Source: Chromatiales bacterium
GTDB taxonomy: Bacteria > Pseudomonadota > Gammaproteobacteria > Steroidobacterales > GCA-2729495
Direction of reading: 5' to 3'
NCBI GenBank assembly: GCA_016789845.1
Contig: JAEUQA010000041.1
Coordinates: 1 to 64,000, forward strand
Length of the DNA: 64,000 nt
The notes beneath the pieces are model-generated. The model was not told where the DNA came from and did not search any database. It saw nothing but the letters and a program-made list of their open reading frames with translations. Below are positions 7,859 through 16,610 of this stretch, piece after piece (position 1 is the stretch's first letter; the number at the start of each line of letters is the position of its first letter). Position numbers and translations under genes: made by a program.

Positions 7859-9754
7859 CTAGGGTGCGCCGCCAAGAAGGTACCGGACACCAAAGCGGGG
7901 CCGGACGCCCGCGGCGGGAAAACCGATGGCCTCCTGGTAGTCGGCGTCGAGCAGGTTATCGACCGCGATGGCCAGGCGCAGGCGCGGCGTCGCCATCCAG
8001 CTAAGGCGAAGGTCGACCCGGTTCCAGGCATCCAGCTCGAGGATGCCGGTGGGAATGGACGAGTCCAGCACGGTGCCCACGTAGAGCCAGTCGAGGTCGA
8101 GCAGCCAGTCCCGGGCCGGCGCCCAGCGCAGGGCGGCACCGCCGCGCCAGTCGGGTCGCTGCTGCAACTCCCGGTCGCTGTCCTTCACGTCGATGTGGGT
8201 GTAGGTCGCGTGCGCGCGCAGGCGGAGGTCGGGGGCTGCCGACCAGGTGCCGGCCAGCTCCACGCCCCGCGTCGTCACCTTGTCCCGGTTGACATTGCGG
8301 AACGTGTCCGGATCGAAGTCGATGAGGTCCCTGTACTCGTTGTCGAACAGCGTGACGCTGACCTCGGCCGCGCCCGACATCAGCAGCTGCGTGAGGCCCG
8401 CCTCCAGGCTGCTGCTGGTCTCCGGGCGCAGGTCCGGCTCCCCCACCAGAGGGCTGCCCAGGGCGAAGAAGCTCGGCAGCTTGAAGCCGGAGCCCCAGTT
8501 CGCCCGCAGGCGCGTGGTGCCATTGGCCAGCGCGTAGACGGCGCCCACCTTGCCCGTGGTCTCGCCGCTCACCTCATCGGGGTCGTCGTGGCGGATGCTC
8601 GCCTGGAGGATCCACTGCTCGTCCGGCAGGTACCGGCCCTCGGCGAACAGCCCGACGATGTCCCGGTCCAGGTCGAAGTTGTTCGGCACACGGAAATCCG
8701 GCGCGAAGTCCACATAGCCGACTGACTCGCCCGACTCGCGCTGGTAGTCCACGCCGAGCGTGGCGACGACCTTGCCCGACGGGCGCACCGTCGCGCGCAG
8801 CGATGCGTTCCGCCGCTCCAGGTCGTTGGCAGCGCCGTTCGGCGGCACCTGGTCTCCCGGCGCTATCCCCGGCGATGCGTACTCGTCGCTCCGGTCGTAC
8901 AGTGACGCCAGAGCCTGCAGGGACCACATGCCGTTGATGGCCCAGTCGGCATCGGCGCCCAGGGTGAAGTCATCCGCATTGGCGCGCTGCAGGTCCCGCA
9001 GCACGGCCAGCCCGGGGCCGCCGCTCTGTTCGGGAAACGTCGTGCTGTCGCTGCTGGCGTAGCGGGCGTAGACGTTCGCCGTCACGGCCGATGCCGGCTC
9101 CAGGTGCAGCCGCCCGGACACGGTGTCGGCCTCGTAGGTGCTGCCGGGCACCGCCTCGCCGTCGTCGCGGCGCGTGGCCTGCAGGGAGAAGTCGCCCTTG
9201 CGGCCGGCCGGCCCGCCAACCTGGAGCGTACCCCGGAGGAAGTCGTCGCCCCCGGCCTCGACGTCGGCCGTCGCAGACAGGGCTTCGCTGCCGCGCCGGC
9301 TGATGAAGTTGACCACGCCGGCCAGCCCGTCGGAGCCGTAGATCGACGACTGGGGCCCGCGCACGATCTCGACGCGCTCGATGTCCGCCAGGTTCAGGGT
9401 CGCCAGGTCGAAGGAGCCGCCCCGGGTGTTGTTGGGGTCGTTGACCCTGATGCCGTCGAGCAGGAAGACCGTGAAGTTCGGCTCGCTGCCGCGGATGAAG
9501 ACCTGCGTGACGCCGCCGGCGCCGGGCTGGTTGACGTGCAGGCCCGGCAGGTCCCGGAGGAGATCGACGACGACGGCGTCGTTACGGGCCTCGATCTCTT
9601 CCCGGTCGATGACGCTGGCCGAACCCGGGACGACCTGCAGGTCGGCGGCAAGCCGGGTGCCGGTGACGATGAGCTCCTCCGGCCCGGCGGCAGGCGCCGT
9701 GGCGGCGGATACCGCCAGGGCTGCAGCCAGGGCCGCGACGGGCAGGACCACCAC
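7859..9754 (-). CDS. TonB-dependent outer-membrane receptor, BtuB-like
   Basis: The 631-residue protein starts with a signal peptide (hydrophobic Ala-rich stretch to about residue 23), then a TonB box (EELIVTGTR). A plug domain follows (SVIDREEIE, FIRGSEPN, VEIVRGPQSSIYGSDGLAGVVN). The rest is a beta-barrel. Size and plug sequence are closest to the BtuB vitamin B12 receptor class. No cobalamin riboswitch can sit upstream, because the SDR gene ends only 15 bp before it, so B12 as ligand is uncertain. It presumably draws energy from a TonB system such as the one at 47.4-49.9 kb. Confidence 0.85.
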   Translation of the reverse strand: MVVLPVAALAAALAVSAATAPAAGPEELIVTGTRLAADLQVVPGSASVIDREEIEARNDAVVVDLLRDLPGLHVNQPGAGGVTQVFIRGSEPNFTVFLLDGIRVNDPNNTRGGSFDLATLNLADIERVEIVRGPQSSIYGSDGLAGVVNFISRRGSEALSATADVEAGGDDFLRGTLQVGGPAGRKGDFSLQATRRDDGEAVPGSTYEADTVSGRLHLEPASAVTANVYARYASSDSTTFPEQSGGPGLAVLRDLQRANADDFTLGADADWAINGMWSLQALASLYDRSDEYASPGIAPGDQVPPNGAANDLERRNASLRATVRPSGKVVATLGVDYQRESGESVGYVDFAPDFRVPNNFDLDRDIVGLFAEGRYLPDEQWILQASIRHDDPDEVSGETTGKVGAVYALANGTTRLRANWGSGFKLPSFFALGSPLVGEPDLRPETSSSLEAGLTQLLMSGAAEVSVTLFDNEYRDLIDFDPDTFRNVNRDKVTTRGVELAGTWSAAPDLRLRAHATYTHIDVKDSDRELQQRPDWRGGAALRWAPARDWLLDLDWLYVGTVLDSSIPTGILELDAWNRVDLRLSWMATPRLRLAIAVDNLLDADYQEAIGFPAAGVRPRFGVRYLLGGAP

Positions 9755-9769
9755 GGCGCCCGGCGGCGC

Positions 9770-10561
9770 TCAGTTCGCCGGTATCGACCAGAACCGGGTG
9801 CGATCCGGGTCGAAGGCGTGGTAGACCTTGCCGATCGCGCGGGGATCGTCCAGGGCCTGCACCGTCAGGGCGGCCAGGTCCGAGCGCCGGATCCAGCTCA
9901 TGGCGCGGGTATCCTCCGTGAGGTAGGCCCTGCCCTGGGGCTCCTTGTCCAGCAGCCCGCCAGGGCGAATGATGGTGTAGTCGAGGCCGCTCGTCTTCAG
10001 GTAGTCCTCGGCCTTGCTCTTCTCGGGAATCACGTTGCGCAGCACGTAGCGGGCTATGGCGGGCGCGGCATCCCGGGACTCGCCGGCCCCGATCACCGTG
10101 ACCAGCACGAAGCGCCGCACGCCGGCAAGGCGGGCCGCGTCCACCGCATTGCGGTTGCCCTCGAAGTCGGGCCGCGGGCCATCGAGGCTCCGGCCGCCCA
10201 GGGTGGAGACGATCGCGCGGAACTGCCCGCCGGCCGGGTCGGCCTTCAGCGCGGCAGCCAGGTCCCCGGGGTTGAGCGCGTCGCCCCGCACGATCCGCGC
10301 GCCCAGGGCCTCCACCTCGCCCGCGTCCGAGGATGGCCGGACCAGCACCACGACGTCGTCGCCCCGGGCGCGCAGCAGCCGGACCACCTCGAGCCCCGTG
10401 GCCCGGGTGCCGCCAATCACCAGCACGGCACCGGCGGCGGGAGTGGCCGACACCGGGTTGAGTACCGCCCTCGGCCGGTCGCCCTCCATGCCCGAGATCA
10501 GCACCCAGGCGACGAGCAGGACGACAAGGCCCAGGAAGACGGTGAGCTTCGGATACTTCAT
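9770..10561 (-). CDS. membrane-anchored atypical SDR, NAD(P)-binding protein
   Basis: This 263-residue protein begins with one membrane segment (residues 6-23, VFLGLVVLLVAWVLI). An atypical short-chain dehydrogenase fold of the NAD(P)H-binding (YwnB/NmrA-like) kind follows. GGTRATG near residue 50 is the nucleotide loop and DYTIIRPGG is the characteristic core segment late in the protein. The ATG at 10561 fits the start of the membrane anchor. The frame is open much further upstream, but without plausible protein. It ends 15 bp before the receptor gene and is probably co-transcribed with it. The substrate is unknown. Confidence 0.8.
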   Translation of the reverse strand: MKYPKLTVFLGLVVLLVAWVLISGMEGDRPRAVLNPVSATPAAGAVLVIGGTRATGLEVVRLLRARGDDVVVLVRPSSDAGEVEALGARIVRGDALNPGDLAAALKADPAGGQFRAIVSTLGGRSLDGPRPDFEGNRNAVDAARLAGVRRFVLVTVIGAGESRDAAPAIARYVLRNVIPEKSKAEDYLKTSGLDYTIIRPGGLLDKEPQGRAYLTEDTRAMSWIRRSDLAALTVQALDDPRAIGKVYHAFDPDRTRFWSIPAN

Positions 10562-11041
10562 TCGGTGCAAATCCGTTGCGGCGTGCGCCGCCGCAAGCAT
10601 ACCGTGAGCCAGGATGCGCGCGGACAGGACCACAGCAGGGCGATCATCGTCGTGCCCCCCCCAGGCGAGCATCGCCGGCCTGCTGTCGGCGCCGCACAAC
10701 ACCAGCCTGATCGTCAGTGATCTCCGCCGGATCGTCGCCGGAAGCCAGGGTGGCCTGCGGCGATGGCCACGGCGCTTGTTAATGCGCGGCATATTGGTTA
10801 ACTTTCCCCCGCTGCATCGGCCACAAGTGGGGGGGCAGGAGCGCGGCGCGGATTGCCGGTCCCATTGGCGGCTCGGGGCGAGCGACAGCACTAACCATAA
10901 GAACGCTGCGCGGGGCATGGATCGATCCACACCATCATTCCCTCCATCCGCATGCCCACGGGATCTGGGCATGGCCGCAAGAACATCCCGGGCCACTGCC
11001 GACGGCAGCCCCGGGTCCAAAACTTTGAGGAGACTCGCGAA
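10562..11041. other. 480-bp non-coding divergent spacer
   Basis: No convincing gene is present. Open frames here have non-protein-like composition. The stretch separates the reverse-strand SDR gene from the forward-strand outer-membrane gene and must hold both promoters. A short inverted pair GTTAA (10778-10782) / TTAAC (10798-10802) sits in the most AT-rich part and could be a regulator site. The only strong signal is the GAGGAG ribosome site just before 11042. Confidence 0.5.
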
Positions 11042-11620
11042 ATGAAACGAATGGCAGTTGTTGGATTGCTCGCCATGGTGAGCTGGTCGGCCCAGGCGGA
11101 CCAAAGCGTGCCGGGCTGGCGCGCCGGTGTGGCGGCCTCCTTCGGGACGTTCGCGGGAGACGACGTGTCCGCCGTGGAACTCGGCAAGGATTTCATCGAC
11201 GACAACGCCATTGGCTACAAGGCCTATGGCCAGTACCGGTTCAACGACTGGTTCGGCCTGGAAGCCGCGTATCACCTGTCCGGCAACTTCGAGGACCGGT
11301 CCACGAACGAAGCGCTGCCCGGCAAGCTGGAGCTCACCTTCAGCGGGTTTTCCGCCCAGGGCCTGCTGTACATCCCCACGACCATCGAGGACTTCGACGC
11401 CTACGTCAAAGCCGGCCTGTACGACTTCGATGACGAACTCGCCATCGACGGCACCACCAACTCGAACTCCTCCGAGCGGGGCCTGGTGGCCGGCGCCGGC
11501 ATCATCTTCCGCCTGAGCGAGACCATCGGCTTCCGGGCCGAGTACGAGTACTTCGACGCCGACGTCGGTGACCTGTCGGCCGTGAACCTCGGCATCGAGT
11601 TCTCCTTCGGCGGCAAGTAA
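11042..11620 (+). CDS. small outer-membrane beta-barrel protein
   Basis: The 192-residue protein has a signal peptide ending near QADQ (residue 17). Alternating short strands follow, with glycine/aromatic turns (GYKAYGQYRFNDWFGLEAAYH), and the chain ends in strands typical of the OmpA-like/porin beta-barrel group (about 8 strands). GAGGAG lies 10 bp before the ATG. A longer upstream frame from 10952 is not needed. It is followed 53 bp later by the repeat protein and then a TonB-dependent receptor, so it may be part of an exported-protein operon. The molecular role is unknown. Confidence 0.8.
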   Translation: MKRMAVVGLLAMVSWSAQADQSVPGWRAGVAASFGTFAGDDVSAVELGKDFIDDNAIGYKAYGQYRFNDWFGLEAAYHLSGNFEDRSTNEALPGKLELTFSGFSAQGLLYIPTTIEDFDAYVKAGLYDFDDELAIDGTTNSNSSERGLVAGAGIIFRLSETIGFRAEYEYFDADVGDLSAVNLGIEFSFGGK

Positions 11621-11673
11621 CCAAACGCCAGGTTGGATGATTCCAACATTCCTATTTCGTTGAGGATAAATTC

Positions 11674-13710
11674 GTGAGCAAAGCAACATACAGTTTCGTC
11701 ACGCTGGCACTGCTGGTCCTGGCAGGCGCCGCGAACGCGGCCCCCGTGACCGTGGAGCTGCAAAAGCACAACCAGATCAGCAGCGGCGGCGCCCTGAGCA
11801 CGCTGAAGTGGAAGACCTGCACGCCGACGGGCGCCCTCACTCCCTGCCTCAGCACCACCAACGCCTGGACGCTGGCGAACGCCACGGGCTCGACGGCCGT
11901 CTGGACCTGGGATGCCACCACCGGCGTCCTGGCCATGACCGGCCTCTTCCAGACCACCTCCTTCGTCAGCAGCAACGCCAACGGCTCGCCGGTGATCAGC
12001 GACAAGGTCACCGACCTGGTGATCGACACCACCAACAACACGACCACCGCCGCCACCTATAGCTGCGTCGAGGGCACCTTCCTCCAGTCCGTCGGCGCGG
12101 TGGGCTGCCTGAACCTGTCCCTCGGCGATGATTTCGTGAACAGCAGTTCCGCCCTGTACAACGTGGGCGGCAACGCCAACTGCGTCCAGCGGACGATCGG
12201 TGGCGATGACGTGAGCACGGGCAATACCCGGGGCCTCGCGGACGCAGCGGCCGCAGGCCCCTGCGACGCGGTGGATGGCGCGTTCAACTTCTGGTTCGTC
12301 GAGAAGGACGAGACCGCCACGGGTGGCGAGCTCATCGTGCGCACCGCCACGGCGATCAACGCCCCTGGCGCCAACTTCCTCACCTTCGCCGCAGTCCCGA
12401 GTGCGCTGGACGACGGCCCGTTCAACGCCCTGCAGAGCGTGCCGGTGGAGCTCGACGTCCTGGCCAATGACGTGAACTTCACCGACCCGGTGACCGTCAC
12501 GGTGACGACGGCGCCGACCAAGGGCACCACCCAGGTGATCGGGTCGCCGGGCAACCGGGCCGACATCCGCATCGAGTACACCGCGAACGTGGCTGCCACG
12601 GGCGCGGACAGCTTCGTCTACACCGTGGTCAACGGCGTGGGCGGCGTCACCGACACCGCGACCGTCACCCTCAACATCCTGGCCGGCGGTGCCAACGACG
12701 ACACGGCCTCGACCACCCGCAACAGCGCGGCCATCAACATCAACGTGGGCGCCAACGACGTGAACTTCACGGATCCCGTGACCATCGTCATCACCAGCGG
12801 CCCGAACCAGGGCGGCACGGCCACGCCCCCGGTAGGCCCGGTGAATGCCGCCAACGCCATCGTCAGCTACACGCCGGCGACCACGGCGCCCGGCACGCCG
12901 ACCTACACGGAGACCTTCACCTACGAGCTCACCGATGCCAACGACCTCGTCGACACGGGCACGGTGACGGTGACGGTGAGCAACACCGTGCCGGTGGCCA
13001 ACAATGGCGGCGTGGCCATCTCGACCCAGGGCTTCGACCCGGCGACCAGAAGCGGCACGTTCAACGCCGGGACCTTCGCCGGCAACAGCCTGGGCAACAC
13101 GCCGAGCGTGGTGACGTTCACGCAGGGGACCAACGGCACCGTGACGGGCAGCGGCAGTGTGCTGACCTACACGCCCGCCGGCACGTTCTACAAGGGCACC
13201 GACACCTTCACCTACACGATCACCGATGCGGATCCGGGCACGCCGGAAACCGCCACGGGCACCGTGACGGTGACGATCGCTGATGTCTCGCCGACCCTGG
13301 GCGGTGGCACCATCACCACCACGGAAGGCACCGCGTCGGCGCCCAAGGCGCTCACGTTCACCGCGGGCAACGGCTCGGTGGCCCAGCACACCCTGGCCGT
13401 GACCACCCAGGCCACCAACGGCAGCTGCGCGCTCGCCGGGACGTCCGTGGTCTACACGCCCAATGCCGCCTACACCGGCCCCGACAGCTGCGTCGTGACG
13501 ATCACCGACGAGAACGGCGCGGGCCAGAGCGCCACCGGCACCTTCACGATCACGGTCACGGCTGCCGGAGGCGGTGGCGGCGGTGCGCCTGGCGGGCTCC
13601 TGCCGGGTGGCGGGGCGTTCGACCCCTGGAGCCTGGCGCTGCTCGCCGGCCTGCCGCTGCTGGGACGCCTGCGGGCTTCCCGGCGCCGGCAGGCTGCCGG
13701 CAACCAGTAA
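11674..13710 (+). CDS. exported cadherin/Ig-like repeat protein with C-terminal sorting tail
   Basis: This 678-residue protein starts at GTG, with a good TGAGGA ribosome site 7 bp upstream and a signal peptide ending at ANAA (about residue 23). After a unique 220-residue N-terminal region come tandem bacterial cadherin/Ig-like domains. ANDVNFTDPVT occurs twice, and DTFTYTITDA-type strands recur, suggesting four to five domains. The C-terminus is tripartite: a Gly-rich linker, a hydrophobic segment (WSLALLAGLPLLG) and a basic end (RASRRRQ). This is the layout of GlyGly-CTERM or related sorting signals. It is probably a surface or envelope-anchored protein. No calcium-binding or enzyme motif stands out. 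Confidence 0.75.
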   Translation: MSKATYSFVTLALLVLAGAANAAPVTVELQKHNQISSGGALSTLKWKTCTPTGALTPCLSTTNAWTLANATGSTAVWTWDATTGVLAMTGLFQTTSFVSSNANGSPVISDKVTDLVIDTTNNTTTAATYSCVEGTFLQSVGAVGCLNLSLGDDFVNSSSALYNVGGNANCVQRTIGGDDVSTGNTRGLADAAAAGPCDAVDGAFNFWFVEKDETATGGELIVRTATAINAPGANFLTFAAVPSALDDGPFNALQSVPVELDVLANDVNFTDPVTVTVTTAPTKGTTQVIGSPGNRADIRIEYTANVAATGADSFVYTVVNGVGGVTDTATVTLNILAGGANDDTASTTRNSAAININVGANDVNFTDPVTIVITSGPNQGGTATPPVGPVNAANAIVSYTPATTAPGTPTYTETFTYELTDANDLVDTGTVTVTVSNTVPVANNGGVAISTQGFDPATRSGTFNAGTFAGNSLGNTPSVVTFTQGTNGTVTGSGSVLTYTPAGTFYKGTDTFTYTITDADPGTPETATGTVTVTIADVSPTLGGGTITTTEGTASAPKALTFTAGNGSVAQHTLAVTTQATNGSCALAGTSVVYTPNAAYTGPDSCVVTITDENGAGQSATGTFTITVTAAGGGGGGAPGGLLPGGGAFDPWSLALLAGLPLLGRLRASRRRQAAGNQ

Positions 13711-13737
13711 GAACGATCACCGGGGGAATCAGGGGAC

Positions 13738-16554
13738 ATGAGCACAATCAGGAAGCGTCTCGGACGCACGGCCATTGCGTCCGCGGTGGCCCTCGCGGCC
13801 GGGGTGGGCATCCCGGCCCTGGGCCAGGCCCAGGAACTCAGCGAGATCGTCGTCACGGCCCGCCGGGTCGAGGAGAAGCTGAAGGATGTTCCGCTGTCCA
13901 TCACGGCCTTCGACTCGAAGTCGATTGCCGAGATGGGCATCACGAACCTGGGCGACGTGGCGAACATGACCCCCGGCCTCAACTTCTTCAACGCATTCGG
14001 CGAGAACCTGCCGGTGCCCGTCATCCGCGGCATCGTTCCCCAGGACATCTTCGGCGAGAACTCCACCGCCATCTTCGTCGACGGCGTCTACGTCTCCGGC
14101 AAGGAGGGCCTCAACTTCAGCCAGCTGGACGTGGAGCGGATCGAGGTGCTGAAGGGCCCCCAGAGCGCCCAGTACGGCCGCAACGCGTTCAGCGGCGCCA
14201 TCAACTACGTCACGAAGGCGCCGAGCGACGTGTTCGAGTCCCGGACCGAGGTGGAGTCGGGGAACGAGGGCAAGCGCCGGGTCCTCGGCATGGTCAGCGG
14301 CCCGCTCATGGGTGACGCCCTGACCGGCCGCATCTCGGCCATGTATGACGAGTGGGAGGGCTCCTACGACAACAGCCTGGCGCCGGACACCGAGATTGGC
14401 GGCTACCGCTACCGGAGCCTCCAGGGCAAGCTGCGCTGGCGGCCCCGGGACAGCCTCGACATCAACCTGGGGCTGTACGCCTCCAATGACGAGATCGACG
14501 AACCGGCCACTGCAGGCCTCCCCGCCAACTGCGAGGACCGGGTCGAGCAGACGACGGCCAATGTGGAAGGCCGGCCCTTCGTCCGGCTGCAGAACTGGTG
14601 CGGCAAGATCCCGGACCTGCAATACCTGCCGGACGCCCTCTCCCGCGCCGACTTCCCGAACGGCGTGCCCGTGCCGAACTCGGTCACCAAGAACGCCATG
14701 CCCAAGATTCCCGAGGCGACGGGCGAGGACCGGGACCTCCTCCGGGGCAACCTCAACATCGTCTGGGACCTGGACTTCGGCACCTTCAGCTTCCTCACGG
14801 GCTACTCGGATACCGAGCAGAACTCCATGTCGGACTTCGGTCGCAGCTCCGGCAACACGATCCCGCTGGTCTACTGCAACGACTTCGAATCCGCGGGCGT
14901 CGCCCAGTGCCAGAACCCCACGAACTGGTCCCGGGCGCCCATGGGCTTCGTGAACCTGGAGAACGGCGAGACCACCGAGGAGTGGAGCCAGGAGGTCCGG
15001 TTCACCAGCCCGCGGGATGAGCGCCTGCGTTACTCCGCCGGCGTCTACTACTACAACGTGGACAACAAGTCCTATCCGGGCGCGCCCATCGCGACGACCC
15101 AGCTGCCGGCGTCACAGTTCGACATCGGCATCGGACCCGTGGCCTATCCGACGTCGCTGGCGATAGGTTCCTACATTTTCGGCGGCTCATTGACGCCGGA
15201 CGGCGCGGTCGATCCCCTGAACAGGGTCGTCCTGCGGGGCAAGTTTGATGGCTGGTCGGTCTTCAGCGCCGCGGACTACGACCTTACGGATGCCTGGCAG
15301 GCCAACGCCGAGATCCGCTATTCCAAGGACAACATCGACGGTTCCAGCTACGACTACACCCGGTGCCAGGGCTTTGATCCCGACACCGGCGACCCCACGG
15401 ACCTGGATGTGTTTCCGTTCAACTTCCCGGACGTGGCCGCCTGCGGCGACGACTACTGGGACCTCCGGGTCACCGCGCCGGAGGTCGTCGACCAGGGTTC
15501 GGCGGATTTCGACTCCGTGACCGGCCGGGTGGGCCTCAAGTACAAGTTCGAGAGCGGCTGGATGGCCTACGGGTCCATAGCTCACGGCGAAAAGCCGGGG
15601 GGGCTGCAGCTCGTCCGCGCCGGCGTCATCACCCCCACGGGCGTCTCGGAAGAGCTGATCGTGAACCCCTTCGACCAGGAGAAGATCACCTCCTACGAGC
15701 TGGGCATCAAGGGCTACACCGCCGACCAGCGGATCGGCCTGGACTTCGCGGTGTTCTACAACGACTGGACCGACATCGTGCTCCGCCAGCTGCAGGAAAC
15801 CTCGCCCAACACCGGCTTGCCCTTCGAGCAGGTCACGGCGCTGAACGTCAACGCCGGGGACGCGGAGGTCTGGGGCTGGGAAACCCAGGTGGACATCGCC
15901 TTTACCGAGACCCTGACCGGCCGGCTGACGGTGGGCTATACGGACTCCCAGCTGACCAATGCGCGGCAGGACACCCTGTCGCTGTTCCCCAGTTTCTACA
16001 CTTCGGAACCCAGCTGCGCGCCTGCCGCCATCCAGGCCATCCAGGGGGCAAATGACGACGAAACCGAGGCCCTCCAGAACGACAAGGCGGGCGAGTGCCG
16101 CCAGCTGTCGGGCGACGTCTCGGGCAACACCCAGATGCGGCAGCCGGAGTGGACCTCCAGCGCGTCGCTCACCTACAAGCGCCCGCTCGAGGGCGACTGG
16201 GAATTCTTTACCCGGGCCGACGCCAACTACCTGGGCAAGATCTACGTGGGCAACGACAACCAGTCCTGGCTGCCGGCCCGCACCAACGTGAACCTCCGCC
16301 TGGGCTTCACCTCGGAGAAGTACGACGTGGAGTTCTGGGTGCGCAACCTCTTCGAGAACAACAACCCGATTGCGGCCTTCAGGGACATCTACTGGACGAA
16401 CACGGACGACCTGCAGGCCCAGGAGAATCCCCCGGCGATCCAGCAGGCGTCGAACTTCGACGACTTCCCGCCGTTCCGCATGTCGATCACCTACCCCAGC
16501 CTGCGGACCTTCGGCATCATCGGCAAGATCCGCTTCGGCGGGGAAGCGAACTAG
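13738..16554 (+). CDS. TonB-dependent receptor, large family member
   Basis: The 938-residue protein has a signal peptide (to about residue 32), a TonB box region (LSEIVVTARR) and a plug domain. The plug shows VPLSITAFDSKSI, VIRGIVP, VERIEVLKGPQSAQYGRNAFSGAINYVTK. A long 22-strand barrel follows. This plug type is common in receptors for siderophores or for plant and sugar compounds in Proteobacteria, so the ligand cannot be named. It starts 27 bp after the repeat protein and may be co-expressed with it. A 32-bp palindrome downstream probably ends the transcript. Confidence 0.88.
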   Translation: MSTIRKRLGRTAIASAVALAAGVGIPALGQAQELSEIVVTARRVEEKLKDVPLSITAFDSKSIAEMGITNLGDVANMTPGLNFFNAFGENLPVPVIRGIVPQDIFGENSTAIFVDGVYVSGKEGLNFSQLDVERIEVLKGPQSAQYGRNAFSGAINYVTKAPSDVFESRTEVESGNEGKRRVLGMVSGPLMGDALTGRISAMYDEWEGSYDNSLAPDTEIGGYRYRSLQGKLRWRPRDSLDINLGLYASNDEIDEPATAGLPANCEDRVEQTTANVEGRPFVRLQNWCGKIPDLQYLPDALSRADFPNGVPVPNSVTKNAMPKIPEATGEDRDLLRGNLNIVWDLDFGTFSFLTGYSDTEQNSMSDFGRSSGNTIPLVYCNDFESAGVAQCQNPTNWSRAPMGFVNLENGETTEEWSQEVRFTSPRDERLRYSAGVYYYNVDNKSYPGAPIATTQLPASQFDIGIGPVAYPTSLAIGSYIFGGSLTPDGAVDPLNRVVLRGKFDGWSVFSAADYDLTDAWQANAEIRYSKDNIDGSSYDYTRCQGFDPDTGDPTDLDVFPFNFPDVAACGDDYWDLRVTAPEVVDQGSADFDSVTGRVGLKYKFESGWMAYGSIAHGEKPGGLQLVRAGVITPTGVSEELIVNPFDQEKITSYELGIKGYTADQRIGLDFAVFYNDWTDIVLRQLQETSPNTGLPFEQVTALNVNAGDAEVWGWETQVDIAFTETLTGRLTVGYTDSQLTNARQDTLSLFPSFYTSEPSCAPAAIQAIQGANDDETEALQNDKAGECRQLSGDVSGNTQMRQPEWTSSASLTYKRPLEGDWEFFTRADANYLGKIYVGNDNQSWLPARTNVNLRLGFTSEKYDVEFWVRNLFENNNPIAAFRDIYWTNTDDLQAQENPPAIQQASNFDDFPPFRMSITYPSLRTFGIIGKIRFGGEAN

Positions 16555-16564
16555 GCCCGGTTTC

Positions 16565-16596
16565 CCGGCCGGCGGAAGCGCGCTTCCGCCGGCCGG
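16565..16596. terminator. 32-bp perfect palindrome between convergent genes
   Basis: Bases 16565-16580 are the exact reverse complement of 16581-16596, giving a GC-rich hairpin. It lies between the receptor stop and the dihydroorotase stop, so it can act on both strands. There is no T run on either side, so it is not a classical intrinsic terminator. It may serve as a pause or an RNA 3-prime-end protection element. Confidence 0.45.
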
Positions 16597-16610
16597 ATCT
16601 CACCGACCGC

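Noticed and set aside
9755..9769. Cobalamin riboswitch for the BtuB-like gene
   Set aside because: Only 15 bp separate it from the upstream gene, so no riboswitch can fit directly before it.
10614..11211. Small frames on both strands in the spacer before the barrel gene
   Set aside because: Composition is not protein-like, there is no ribosome site, and one of them overlaps the real gene antisense.
11674..13710. A CRISPR or DNA tandem array suggested by repeated ACGTGAACTTCAC segments
   Set aside because: The repeats are coding, far apart and irregular. They reflect repeated protein domains.
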